DNA of 42,926 nucleotides from JAHFOW01 sp964370795 (GTDB taxonomy: Bacteria > Planctomycetota > Brocadiia > Brocadiales > Brocadiaceae): contig CAYJME010000003.1 in NCBI GenBank assembly GCA_964370795.1, forward strand, positions 1-42,926, written 5' to 3'. Position numbers and translations under genes: made by a program. The notes beneath the pieces were generated by a model. That model saw nothing but the letters and a program-made list of their open reading frames with translations. It did not search any database and had not been told where the DNA came from. Positions 15,683 through 23,482 of this stretch are shown piece after piece; position 1 is the first letter of the stretch, and each line of letters begins with the position of its first letter.

Positions 15683-16237
15683 GTGGAAAAGGATATTGAG
15701 AGAATAGTTGTTAACGAAGAACAGATTCGAAACAAACTTCAGGAATTATCAAAGACGCTGATTCAGGACTACAAAGACAAAGACTGTACCATCATAGCAA
15801 TTCTCAACGGCAGTCTTGTGTTTCTTGCCGATTTGATACGGTTGATTCCTTTTTCCATACGATTGGATACCATAGACGCCTCTACCTATGGTGAATCCAC
15901 ATTTCCAAAGGGTGAGACTAGGATTATACGCAATTTTAAGATTGATATAGAAGACAGACATGTACTGGTCGTTGACGATATTATGGATACAGGAAGTACC
16001 TTAAAAAGGGTATTGGAAGATATCAGTCAATACAACCCCAGATCGCTGAAGAGTTGTATTCTTTTAAATCGTTTAAGCAGAAGGCGTGACGGTTTTAGAC
16101 CGGAGTATTGTTGTTTTGGAATAGGGGATGACTTTGTCGTTGGTTACGGATTAGACTACAATAATAAGTATAGAAATCTGCCCTACATTGCGGTGCTAAA
16201 GGATGAGTGTTATCGTCGGGAAGGTTTAAAGGCTTAG
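15683..16237 (+). CDS. hpt: Hypoxanthine phosphoribosyltransferase
   Basis: This 184-residue cytoplasmic enzyme salvages hypoxanthine or guanine to IMP/GMP using PRPP. The PRPP-binding motif VLVVDDIMDTGSTL is intact, and the N-terminal AILNGSLVFLADLIR and C-terminal DFVVGYGLDYNNKYRNLPY match HPRTs. Start GTG 15683 has GGAGG at 15670-15674. The downstream FHA-protease begins 27 nt later. Length and motifs are normal. Confidence 0.92.
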   Translation: MEKDIERIVVNEEQIRNKLQELSKTLIQDYKDKDCTIIAILNGSLVFLADLIRLIPFSIRLDTIDASTYGESTFPKGETRIIRNFKIDIEDRHVLVVDDIMDTGSTLKRVLEDISQYNPRSLKSCILLNRLSRRRDGFRPEYCCFGIGDDFVVGYGLDYNNKYRNLPYIAVLKDECYRREGLKA

Positions 16238-16264
16238 TATGCCAAGCTTAAGGAAAAATATACT

Positions 16265-17632
16265 TTGAAAGCCGTCATTGTCCACTTATGGGGAAGCCGC
16301 CGGGGTACTACAGAGGTATTTGCTTCTGGTAAGATAACCATTGGCACAGACCCTTCCAATGCCATCCGTTTTGATCCCACTATTGACAAGAATGCATCTG
16401 CTCATCATGCCGAGATACAAGTTAAGGGATGTGATTATATACTCCTGGATAAAGGTAGTAAGCATGGAACACTCGTCAATAACAGGGCAGTGAGCGAAAT
16501 CATCCTTAAGGATGGCGATTTGATAGAGTTCGGCGCTGGTGGTCCTAAAGTGCGTTTCCGAATTAAATCAGACGTGGGAGACGTCTGTAAACCATGGACA
16601 GAGATATTGGAAGATTCTCTGGGAATAGCACGCACATCACATAAAGGAAGAATTATTACAGCAACGTCTTTTTTCAGGCAACTCCTGTGGGAGGCATTCA
16701 CCCAATCTTCCCGAACGTTTAAGATAGGAATAAGTGCGGTTATCTTTCTTATTTTCAGTGGTCTCATAGGTTATTTTTATATACAATACACAAGATTATC
16801 AAAAACCGTGGAAGTGGTGCGGGCGCTTGAAATAGAGCGGTCGGTTGCTGAAAATATCATCAAGAAATACAGCGGCGGGGTTTGTCTGATCCAGGGAACT
16901 TTTTATTTTTTCGATGAAACAACGGGCGAACCGCTCATGATGATGGGAAAGGGGCAACGGGGGATCAATGAATATACAGGAAGCGGGTTTCTGGTCAGCG
17001 ATGATGGATTGATCCTTACCAACCGTCATATTGCCGAACCGTGGTGGGAAATGGAGACGTCTCCCTATATCAAGTTGGATGCCACGATTAAACCCAGGTT
17101 TGAAATATTCAGGGCATATTTTCCGGGTATAAAAGAACCATTTCCGTTAAAAGTAGAAAAAGTTTCAGAAGAAGTGGATGTGGCACTGCTTCGCATTGAT
17201 ACGCAGAGTAACAAAATACCTGTCCTTGAATTAAATACTACGGAGAGGGGGGCGGTTGTGGGTGAACCAATCATATTGATGGGGTATCCGGCAGGGGTAC
17301 AGGCTATCTTCGCAAAGACGGACCCTGAAATTGTAAAACAATTATTTAATATGCCATTTGTTCCTTTAGTGCAGGAGCTTTCTAACTGGGGATTGATAAG
17401 ACCGCTTACCACGCAAGGCCATCTCAGTGATGTGATGCGCAACCGGATTGTGTATGACGCACAAACAACGGCTGGTGGGAGTGGCGGACCTATTTTTAAC
17501 AACAAGGGAAAAGTAATTGGAATTAATTACGGCATCTTTCCCGGTTTCAGGGGATCTAACTTTGGCGTCCCGGTACAATATGGGATTGATATTATTGAGA
17601 CAACGGCCTTGGAGAAAAAAACTAAAAAATAA
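16265..17632 (+). CDS. FHA-domain transmembrane trypsin-like serine protease
   Basis: Residues 1-100 form a forkhead-associated fold (ITIGTDPSNAIRF, HHAEIQ, KHGTLVNN). Residues about 154-175 are one membrane span. Residues about 195-445 form a trypsin/HtrA-like protease with triad H255 (LTNRHIAEP), D305 (VDVALLR) and S406 (GGSGGP). No PDZ domain is seen. The FHA side should be cytoplasmic and the protease periplasmic. The Arg that binds phosphothreonine in typical FHA domains (IGR) is Thr28 here, so phosphopeptide recognition is doubtful. The start is TTG 16265, with AAGGA upstream; the arrangement suggests signal-controlled envelope proteolysis. Confidence 0.85.
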   Translation: MKAVIVHLWGSRRGTTEVFASGKITIGTDPSNAIRFDPTIDKNASAHHAEIQVKGCDYILLDKGSKHGTLVNNRAVSEIILKDGDLIEFGAGGPKVRFRIKSDVGDVCKPWTEILEDSLGIARTSHKGRIITATSFFRQLLWEAFTQSSRTFKIGISAVIFLIFSGLIGYFYIQYTRLSKTVEVVRALEIERSVAENIIKKYSGGVCLIQGTFYFFDETTGEPLMMMGKGQRGINEYTGSGFLVSDDGLILTNRHIAEPWWEMETSPYIKLDATIKPRFEIFRAYFPGIKEPFPLKVEKVSEEVDVALLRIDTQSNKIPVLELNTTERGAVVGEPIILMGYPAGVQAIFAKTDPEIVKQLFNMPFVPLVQELSNWGLIRPLTTQGHLSDVMRNRIVYDAQTTAGGSGGPIFNNKGKVIGINYGIFPGFRGSNFGVPVQYGIDIIETTALEKKTKK

Positions 17633-17658
17633 GTAGGATAAATGGAGTTTTAGCCTTT

Positions 17659-18294
17659 ATGAAGATATTCAAGAAAATGTTTTATACGATCCTCTATGTG
17701 CTTATATCAGCCATGTTTTGCAGTCCTCTTTATGCACATTCTGATGGAGCACCTATTGCTTGCATCGGTAGTGGAAGTAATAGATATAGTCATTTTTTTT
17801 ATGCCCCAAGAAGTACGTTTACCTGTGGTAATTTAGGATGTCATTACCAGTACCCAATCGATTGTGGTAAGGCAAAGTTTCAATTGTATGTGGTTCAAAA
17901 ATGCGAGCCAGGGGAAATGGTTGACATTTTAATATCATTTGAAAAGTCAGATACAGAATCCCACGGATTTGAAATAGCGGCTCAAGATAGATATTATAAT
18001 CGATTGGTGGGTGATTTTATTATTGGAGATGCTGATGATGTACAGATAATCGGTGGTGGGCTTTATGTGACCCATACAAAAAAAGGGGCTAACCAGAAGT
18101 CTTGGCACATAAAATGGAAGGCGCCACCCGCAGATTTCCTGGTACAAAATCCTGTTAGATTCTATGCATTGGGAGTTGAAGGTGATAATGATGGTACAGC
18201 GATGGGAGATTATATTTATAAAGTAACGAGGCTAATTGAAGTATTACCGAGGAAGGAACAAAAACAACAAGTTCGTATAATAAAAAAGGAGTAA
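17659..18294 (+). CDS. Secreted protein with a CX4CH heme-like motif
   Basis: This 211-residue protein has a clear signal peptide (cleavage near residues 26-27, LYAHSDG). Residues 56-62 read CGNLGCH, a CX4CH pattern. That spacing is known to bind covalent heme in tetraheme cytochromes c3, so a monoheme protein is possible. Residues about 72-200 resemble Reeler-like or choice-of-anchor V beta-sandwich domains (GEMVDILISFEKSDTESHGF). A non-heme disulfide role for these Cys is the main alternative. It forms a pair with the next gene, 3 nt downstream. Confidence 0.6.
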   Translation: MKIFKKMFYTILYVLISAMFCSPLYAHSDGAPIACIGSGSNRYSHFFYAPRSTFTCGNLGCHYQYPIDCGKAKFQLYVVQKCEPGEMVDILISFEKSDTESHGFEIAAQDRYYNRLVGDFIIGDADDVQIIGGGLYVTHTKKGANQKSWHIKWKAPPADFLVQNPVRFYALGVEGDNDGTAMGDYIYKVTRLIEVLPRKEQKQQVRIIKKE

Positions 18295-18297
18295 TTT

Positions 18298-18873
18298 GTG
18301 AAGCTAAAAGTTCTATTATTAGGGTTATTATTTCCCCTGTTTTTACCTTACACAATACATGCATCCCAGCTTGATTTTTCCTGGAGTGCGCCCAAAACGT
18401 ACGTGCATAATAAAGGGATGGGCGGCGAGGTTACCTACATTCTCTGGTTCTATAATCTTGGTAATACCACAGATAAAACCATCATTGTCCCCATTGAGGT
18501 ATTCCTTATGACTGATACCGGAGAAAAGCATCTCGATGCTTATTACCCTGAGATTCTGCAACATGCGGCAAAATTAGACGAAGAGTACAAAGAGGGTAAA
18601 AAATATCAATATGCAGCCATCGCAAAAGGAGAACTGGCCCCTAAAACAACGAAGAACTGCGTAGCCATGTTTGAGGATGTCGACCCCAAAGCCAGACGCC
18701 TTGATATATTTGTGACCGGCATATCCCATTTCTTTTTCTGGAGGTGGAGGATGGTCGATTACTCCTATAAGATTACCTATGAAAAAGAGCAGGATTACTG
18801 GAAACTTATTGAACATGGAATGACAAAAGACGCATCTCACCGTTCGTATGAATTTGAAACAAGGGATTGGTAA
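18298..18873 (+). CDS. Secreted hypothetical protein paired with the CX4CH protein
   Basis: The protein has 191 residues from GTG 18298, with an AAGGAG site at 18286-18291. A signal peptide covers residues 1-22 (ending IHAS). The body looks like an all-beta domain (WFYNLGNTTDKTIIVPIEVF; KTTKNCVAMFEDVDPKARR). I do not recognise a family. It starts 3 nt after the upstream stop, so the two secreted proteins are probably made and used together, perhaps in one periplasmic complex. Confidence 0.6.
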   Translation: MKLKVLLLGLLFPLFLPYTIHASQLDFSWSAPKTYVHNKGMGGEVTYILWFYNLGNTTDKTIIVPIEVFLMTDTGEKHLDAYYPEILQHAAKLDEEYKEGKKYQYAAIAKGELAPKTTKNCVAMFEDVDPKARRLDIFVTGISHFFFWRWRMVDYSYKITYEKEQDYWKLIEHGMTKDASHRSYEFETRDW

Positions 18874-18919
18874 TTTACAAGTCCTATCTTTTTACCATCT
18901 CACACCCTCAGTTACGTAA

Positions 18920-18956
18920 GGTGGATTAAGGCGTTGTCTTTTACGCCGAATCCACC
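18920..18956. repeat. Strong intergenic hairpin
   Basis: GGTGGATT (18920-18927) pairs with AATCCACC (18949-18956), and GGCGT (18930-18934) with ACGCC (18943-18947), leaving an 8-nt loop. There is no T run after it, so it is not a classical terminator. It may be a REP/MITE-like palindrome or a 3'-end processing hairpin between the secreted pair and the FNT channel. Confidence 0.6.
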
Positions 18957-19026
18957 ACCAATGTTGATGAATGAAAATAATTTAGTTTGTACTTTTCAAT
19001 AGTTGGCTCTGTAGAAACACTTCAAG

Positions 19027-19905
19027 ATGACAGAAAATAAGGTTAAAAGCCTTGCACAAGTTATAGATACCGATGCTTACGCACCTCCCAAGATTGATAC
19101 CAGGATTGACAATCTGGCAATCTCGAAGGCAAGATTAAGCTTTTCCCAGACCTTTATGCTAAGTATTGTAGCTGGGGTTTATCTTGGAATAGGTGCTCAA
19201 TTTGCCACATTTGTAATAAGCGACTCAAACCTCCACTACGGTCTTACATCATTTATTGAAGGTATTGTATATTCTTTAGGATTTATACTTGCTGTAATTG
19301 CTGGATCAGAAGTATTTACCGGCAACTGCCTGATAATCATGGGTTACGTAAGCCGTAGGATTACGACGCGTGAATTACTCAACAACTGGATCATTTCATA
19401 TATTGGAAATTTTGTTGGTAGCCTCACGATGGTCTTTTGGATGTATAAAACCCATCAATGGGAATTTTTCCACCATGCGGTTGGTGCAAAGGCACTGCTT
19501 ATCGCTCACAAAAAAGTTAATTTGTCTTTTACAGCTGCCTTTGTAAGAGGTGTGCTTTGCAATGCGATAATATGCCTTGCGGTCTGGTTATGTTTTAGCG
19601 GCAGGAGCACGGCAGACAAGATTATTTCTATTATATTTCCTATAGGTGGTTTCGTTACGAGTGGATTCGAACAATGTGTTTCAAATATGTATTTTATCCC
19701 AATTGGCATAGTTTTACGAAAACATCCAGACGTTGTTGCCATGGCGGAAAAAATGGCTGGAAAAACACTAGACCTTTCTCAACTGACCTGGAAAGGATTT
19801 TTTATAAACAATCTCATGCCGGTTACGTTGGGGAATATTGTAGGTGGCGTTATTCTGGTTGGTATAATTTTCTGGTTTCTTTATCTACGTTCACATATTG
19901 AGTAG
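19027..19905 (+). CDS. Formate/nitrite transporter family channel with altered central residue
   Basis: This 292-residue FNT-family protein has six membrane spans and forms pentameric inner-membrane channels for formate, nitrite or hydrosulfide. Family signatures include SEVFTGN (94-100) and AFVRGVLCNAIICLAVWL. The second half-helix loop reads GFEQCVSNMYFIP; in FocA/NirC it reads GFEHxxANM with a central His that controls anion protonation. Here Gln216 replaces it (codon CAA). Nitrite would be a sensible substrate for an anammox cell, but the sequence alone does not decide this. It is alone on its strand, converging with the propeller gene. Confidence 0.88.
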   Translation: MTENKVKSLAQVIDTDAYAPPKIDTRIDNLAISKARLSFSQTFMLSIVAGVYLGIGAQFATFVISDSNLHYGLTSFIEGIVYSLGFILAVIAGSEVFTGNCLIIMGYVSRRITTRELLNNWIISYIGNFVGSLTMVFWMYKTHQWEFFHHAVGAKALLIAHKKVNLSFTAAFVRGVLCNAIICLAVWLCFSGRSTADKIISIIFPIGGFVTSGFEQCVSNMYFIPIGIVLRKHPDVVAMAEKMAGKTLDLSQLTWKGFFINNLMPVTLGNIVGGVILVGIIFWFLYLRSHIE

Positions 19906-19921
19906 TATTGCATATTATTAA

Positions 19922-20977
19922 TCAATGAAGACTGTACTTAGTAACGCTATCACTGTCGTAATTCGCTACCCAGATATTTGCTCCATCATACACCACCCCT
20001 CTTGGATCTAAACCTATTGCATACGTACCAAGTACAGTTCCATCGCTTGCCCGCAACTCTGTCACATTATTACCGCCAGAATTTGTTACCCAAATATTTG
20101 CCCCGTCAAAAGTCACACCGACAGGGTAGACGCCTACGTTGTAAGTACCGAGTACGGATCCATCGCTCGTCCGCAGTTTCGTTACTTTACCGCTACCATA
20201 ATCTGCTACCCAGATGTTTGTTCCATCAAAGACCACCCATTCCGGCATCCAGCCTACGTCATACATGCCTAAAACAGTCCCATCGCTTGCCTGAAGTTTC
20301 GTTATGTTATTCGTGTTTGCATTAGCTACCCAGATATTATTTCCATCAAACGCCACCCCTCTTGGGTTTGATCCTACGGCATAGTTGCCGAGTATTATTC
20401 CATCACTTGCACGTAACTTTGTTACGGTGCCACTGCCGGAATTTGAGACCCATATATTAGCCCCATCAAAAGCCAATAATTGTGGAGTCCATCCAACAAC
20501 ATACGTACCCAGCACAGTTCCGTTGCTTGCCCGCAACTTTGTAACACTATTGCTGTTCGTATTTGCCACCCAAATGTTGGCTCCATCAAAGACCACTCCG
20601 CGCGGGCTGAAACCAACGGCATAGGTACCGAGCACTACACCGTCAATTGCCCTCAACTTCGTAACGCTATTGCTGCCATTATTTGCGACCCAAATATTAG
20701 CTCCGTCAAAAGCCATACCACATGGATAGGTGCCAACGGGAAAAGTAGACCTGTTTTGAGCATACTCAAAAAAACACGGTGTTATAAATTGTTGAGCGTT
20801 CAACCGATATCTTTCAATAGTTTGACTATATTTTTCTTCATACGATTCTATCTCCGACTGGGAAGTATTTCCTATCGGGCTGAATTTTTTCCCGTAGCTC
20901 CCCCACGAAACAGAGGCGGTAAAGAAAACAAACGCGAGATAAAAGAAAATAGCGAAGATAAGTTTAGAAGTATTCAT
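19922..20977 (-). CDS. Secreted seven-repeat beta-propeller protein
   Basis: The protein has 351 residues from ATG 20977, which has AGGAGA upstream; an in-frame ATG 20995 is less likely. A signal peptide is followed by a spacer and seven repeats of about 40 residues (TYAVGFSPRGVVFDGANIWV then ANTNSNSVTKLRASNGTVLG). The repeats match the Vgb/YncE/NHL-like propeller type. Six are 40 residues and the last is 34, which fits a closed 7-bladed disc. The repeats are so alike that they probably arose by recent tandem duplication. Ligand unknown; extracellular binding or scaffolding is likely. Confidence 0.75.
   Translation of the reverse strand: MNTSKLIFAIFFYLAFVFFTASVSWGSYGKKFSPIGNTSQSEIESYEEKYSQTIERYRLNAQQFITPCFFEYAQNRSTFPVGTYPCGMAFDGANIWVANNGSNSVTKLRAIDGVVLGTYAVGFSPRGVVFDGANIWVANTNSNSVTKLRASNGTVLGTYVVGWTPQLLAFDGANIWVSNSGSGTVTKLRASDGIILGNYAVGSNPRGVAFDGNNIWVANANTNNITKLQASDGTVLGMYDVGWMPEWVVFDGTNIWVADYGSGKVTKLRTSDGSVLGTYNVGVYPVGVTFDGANIWVTNSGGNNVTELRASDGTVLGTYAIGLDPRGVVYDGANIWVANYDSDSVTKYSLH
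19925..20746 (-). repeat. Seven tandem 120-bp coding repeats
   Basis: Within the propeller gene, six 120-bp units plus a final 102-bp unit encode the blades. Nucleotide identity between units is high, with conserved blocks such as the GATGGAGCAAATATTTGGGT-type core. Such arrays can expand or contract by recombination, and assemblers may collapse them. Confidence 0.75.
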
Positions 20978-21121
20978 AGCTTTATCTCCTTTCATAAATA
21001 AAAAATGAAACTAATATTGACACAGAGGGGGAACTCTAGGAAATTATTTAATGCGAAAGTAGAAAATAATTTAAAATCAGACACTACAATTCAACATAGA
21101 ATAAGGTGTTGAACTATCAAG

Positions 21122-21712
21122 CTAAGCAGCAATTCCCTGCATATAAATGCTCCATAGAACATCATGTATTTTCTTTGGTGTAAAGTTGAAATTTTTATAT
21201 GACCATACGGTAACTGTTGATTGTATAAGTCCTAAAAAAGAGATGGCCGCTATTCTGGGATTAATGTCTTTTCTTACCAATCCCTGCTTTATAGCTTTTG
21301 TAAGTATCTTTCCGATCTTCCGTAGATATTTCTGTATAAGCAGTGAAATTTTGTGACGTATAAGAGTATCGCTGAACTGCATTGCTCCCATTATAACAAT
21401 AAATGATGTTTCCCGACGTTCCCTTGCATAGGTAAGGTGTGCTAACAGCGTGTCTTTTAAATTTTGAATAGGGTCATCACCGGTTACAGCGATGTCTAAT
21501 TTTTCCATAAGGGTTTCTTCAATATTATCTATTAACAAACACAAGATGTCCCGCTTACTTTTAAAATGCCGGTATATAGCCGTTTTCGTGATGCCAATCC
21601 CGCTGGCAATCTCGCTTATGGTGACATATTCAATACCTTTTGAAGAAATGATATTTCGGATAATTTCGATAATCTGCTGCCTTCTAATCTTTGTACGCTT
21701 TCTTATTTGCAT
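21122..21712 (-). CDS. TetR/AcrR-family transcriptional regulator
   Basis: This 196-residue protein has an N-terminal TetR helix-turn-helix (residues about 10-55, TISEIASGIGITKTAIYRHF) and a C-terminal ligand-binding domain of normal length. The start ATG 21712 has AAGGAG 6 nt upstream. It is divergent from the membrane protein gene at 21889, which is the natural candidate target. A clear promoter and an overlapping palindrome lie between them (21753-21781). The inducer is unknown. Confidence 0.88.
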   Translation of the reverse strand: MQIRKRTKIRRQQIIEIIRNIISSKGIEYVTISEIASGIGITKTAIYRHFKSKRDILCLLIDNIEETLMEKLDIAVTGDDPIQNLKDTLLAHLTYARERRETSFIVIMGAMQFSDTLIRHKISLLIQKYLRKIGKILTKAIKQGLVRKDINPRIAAISFLGLIQSTVTVWSYKNFNFTPKKIHDVLWSIYMQGIAA

Positions 21713-21752
21713 GGCGACTCCTTATAAGAAATAGAATAATTTACTTGCCCAT

Positions 21753-21781
21753 ATTATACACTATAGATTACAATATTGCAA
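21753..21781 (-). promoter_or_regulatory. tetR promoter with overlapping operator-like palindrome
   Basis: On the minus strand, TTGCAA (21781-21776) and a perfect TATAAT (21758-21753) are separated by exactly 17 nt, about 40 nt before the tetR start. The 14-nt imperfect palindrome TTACAATATTGCAA (21768-21781) covers the -35 box and fits autorepression by the TetR protein. Confidence 0.6.
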
Positions 21782-21888
21782 TGCTAAGTTTACGATTGTT
21801 AACATACTACTAGAGAAAATTATAAATATCTACGAATTTTATGGTGGGAATTTCAGGAGAGGAATGATGAAAAAGGGGGTAAATAAAA

Positions 21889-22662
21889 ATGTTGCCCACT
21901 GATTTTACAGACAAGGAAAAATCACGATTAAAAAATATCAGAATAGGTGCATTATGTACCTTTATAGCTGTTATTTTAAGATTTATTGTGGGCGATATTG
22001 TTAAGCCCCTTATCCTTTTTGATGTTATTCAGCCTGGCGGGCATGGTTATTATAGATACGAATTTCATACACCAAATTTACCTGACATGTGCGGAGACAT
22101 TATAACGATTGTTTTGTTCGGATTAGCGTATATGTTTATGACGTCATCGAGGAGTAAAAGTGCTATCAGAGATATAATGTATGCTTCCTGCGACACAGAT
22201 AATAAATCCCGGGATTCTATCAGGCAAATAAGAGATTATATCTTACGAATGAGGAATATTTTTTACGTAGCGGTGATTGGGTTTGGGATGTACTTTTTCT
22301 CAAAATATGTCTTTACGACAATATTAGAGGTGTTTTTTCCTGAAGAAGCAGAATCAGGGGGCCTACCATTTATTCTTAATATTTTAAATAGCGCAATTAG
22401 ACTCTGTGCATCGCTTGCTTTTGTTTATGCATATTGTAAGTATCTTGGAATTCATAGAAACACAAAGATTATGCTGTATGTATTCTTTTTTGCAAGAAAT
22501 CTTCTCCTTACAAATATCTTAGGATTGGTTCATGAGCATGATGTGGAAATATTTGCCCCTATTTTAGATGTTTTATTACCGTGCATTCTTGTTTATTCAG
22601 TACTTAATTTCATTTCTATCGCAAAGAATAACAAAAAACTGAGGCAGCGTTTTAGTCAATAA
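21889..22662 (+). CDS. Multi-span membrane protein of unknown function
   Basis: This 257-residue hydrophobic protein has five to six predicted membrane spans and a charged loop near residues 85-115. I do not recognise the family. It is divergent from tetR and may be its target. A 12-codon frame (ATG 21864 to the TGA at 21898-21900) preceded by a strong AGGAGAGG overlaps its start in another frame. That could be a leader for coupling, or a one-base sequence error could have split off the true N-terminus. Confidence 0.6.
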   Translation: MLPTDFTDKEKSRLKNIRIGALCTFIAVILRFIVGDIVKPLILFDVIQPGGHGYYRYEFHTPNLPDMCGDIITIVLFGLAYMFMTSSRSKSAIRDIMYASCDTDNKSRDSIRQIRDYILRMRNIFYVAVIGFGMYFFSKYVFTTILEVFFPEEAESGGLPFILNILNSAIRLCASLAFVYAYCKYLGIHRNTKIMLYVFFFARNLLLTNILGLVHEHDVEIFAPILDVLLPCILVYSVLNFISIAKNNKKLRQRFSQ

Positions 22663-22810
22663 CCATAAAATTAAAATACAATAATGTTCAGGATTCCTTG
22701 ACTTTAGTATATTAAAAAGGATAATGGCCCTGATTAAGTTTTCCGTAGCAAACCTCAAAGTAATACTATAGTGCGTTTGTTTAAATAATAATTGAAGAGA
22801 AGGAGTAGTG

Positions 22811-23212
22811 ATGAAAAGAAAGATTGCTGTATTTATAACGCTCTCTATTCTTTTGTTAATAATATTTTTAACCAATAATCTCCTTACCAGGAATAAGAGC
22901 GTAAACCTGCAATCAAAGCCGGTAGTTATTCAGGAAGCGCATAATTCAGAAGAACCATTTTTAAAAAGTTTCAAAGAAGTAGATTGTTATAGAACGAGAG
23001 GGCATACTCTTAATTCTCTCCTTTCAACAGTTGTTGTGCAAAAATCAATCAATCATTCTTTTGGTTTAATGACTACAAGTCCGGATGAAGATATGGGTGA
23101 AATGAATGAGTCTCGGTTATCCAACTCTCCAACAGCAACAGGGATGTCTGACGTGCTTATACTGTTATCGATAGTGTTTATGATAATTATTTTTTCGATA
23201 AATGTTTTTTAG
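22811..23212 (+). CDS. Small protein with N- and C-terminal membrane spans
   Basis: The protein has 133 residues from ATG 22811, supported by GAAGGAG at 22798-22804; the GTG at 22808 is too close to that site. A hydrophobic N-terminus (ITLSILLLIIFLTNNLL) and C-terminus (VLILLSIVFMIIIFSINVF) flank a polar middle. No family is recognised. It lies just upstream of the PII remnant, whose readable part begins at its stop codon. Confidence 0.45.
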   Translation: MKRKIAVFITLSILLLIIFLTNNLLTRNKSVNLQSKPVVIQEAHNSEEPFLKSFKEVDCYRTRGHTLNSLLSTVVVQKSINHSFGLMTTSPDEDMGEMNESRLSNSPTATGMSDVLILLSIVFMIIIFSINVF

Positions 23213-23468
23213 TAAAAACTGCTTTATGGGAAATGGGTTATCTGGGATTGACGGTTACAGAAGTGAAAGGACGGCGTAATCAAAAAGGCATAAGCGAGGG
23301 GTGGCGTGGAACAAAATATCAGATTGATCTGTTGTCTATAATTACGATTGAGATTACCGTGAATCTCAATCGGGCAGTATCGGAGATGGAAAGCTATTCA
23401 TTTATGATGTTGAAGTTGAAAATGTTTATCGTATTCGTACCAGAGAATTCGGTGAAGGCGCTTTATAA
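23212..23468 (+). pseudogene. glnB: Degenerate PII signalling protein (GlnB/GlnK) gene
   Basis: The first part reads VKTALWEMGYLGLTVTEVKG followed by RRNQKGISEGWRGTKYQID, the PII core up to the T-loop. After IEITV the frame shifts and, with about 15 residues missing, reads SGSIGDGKLFIYDVE and RIRTREFGEGAL before the stop at 23466-23468, the PII C-terminus. The first 15 or so residues are also absent, and the T-loop uridylylation Tyr position reads Trp. So a nitrogen-regulatory PII gene has decayed directly upstream of otsA. Confidence 0.75.
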
Positions 23469-23482
23469 TTTTGGAGGTATGA

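Noticed and set aside
19925..20746. Regular 120-bp repeats as a CRISPR-like array
   Set aside because: Units are contiguous, in frame and encode propeller blades; there are no spacers.
20385..21001. Plus-strand frames across the propeller gene
   Set aside because: They are antisense shadows of the repeats and repeat with the same 120-bp period.
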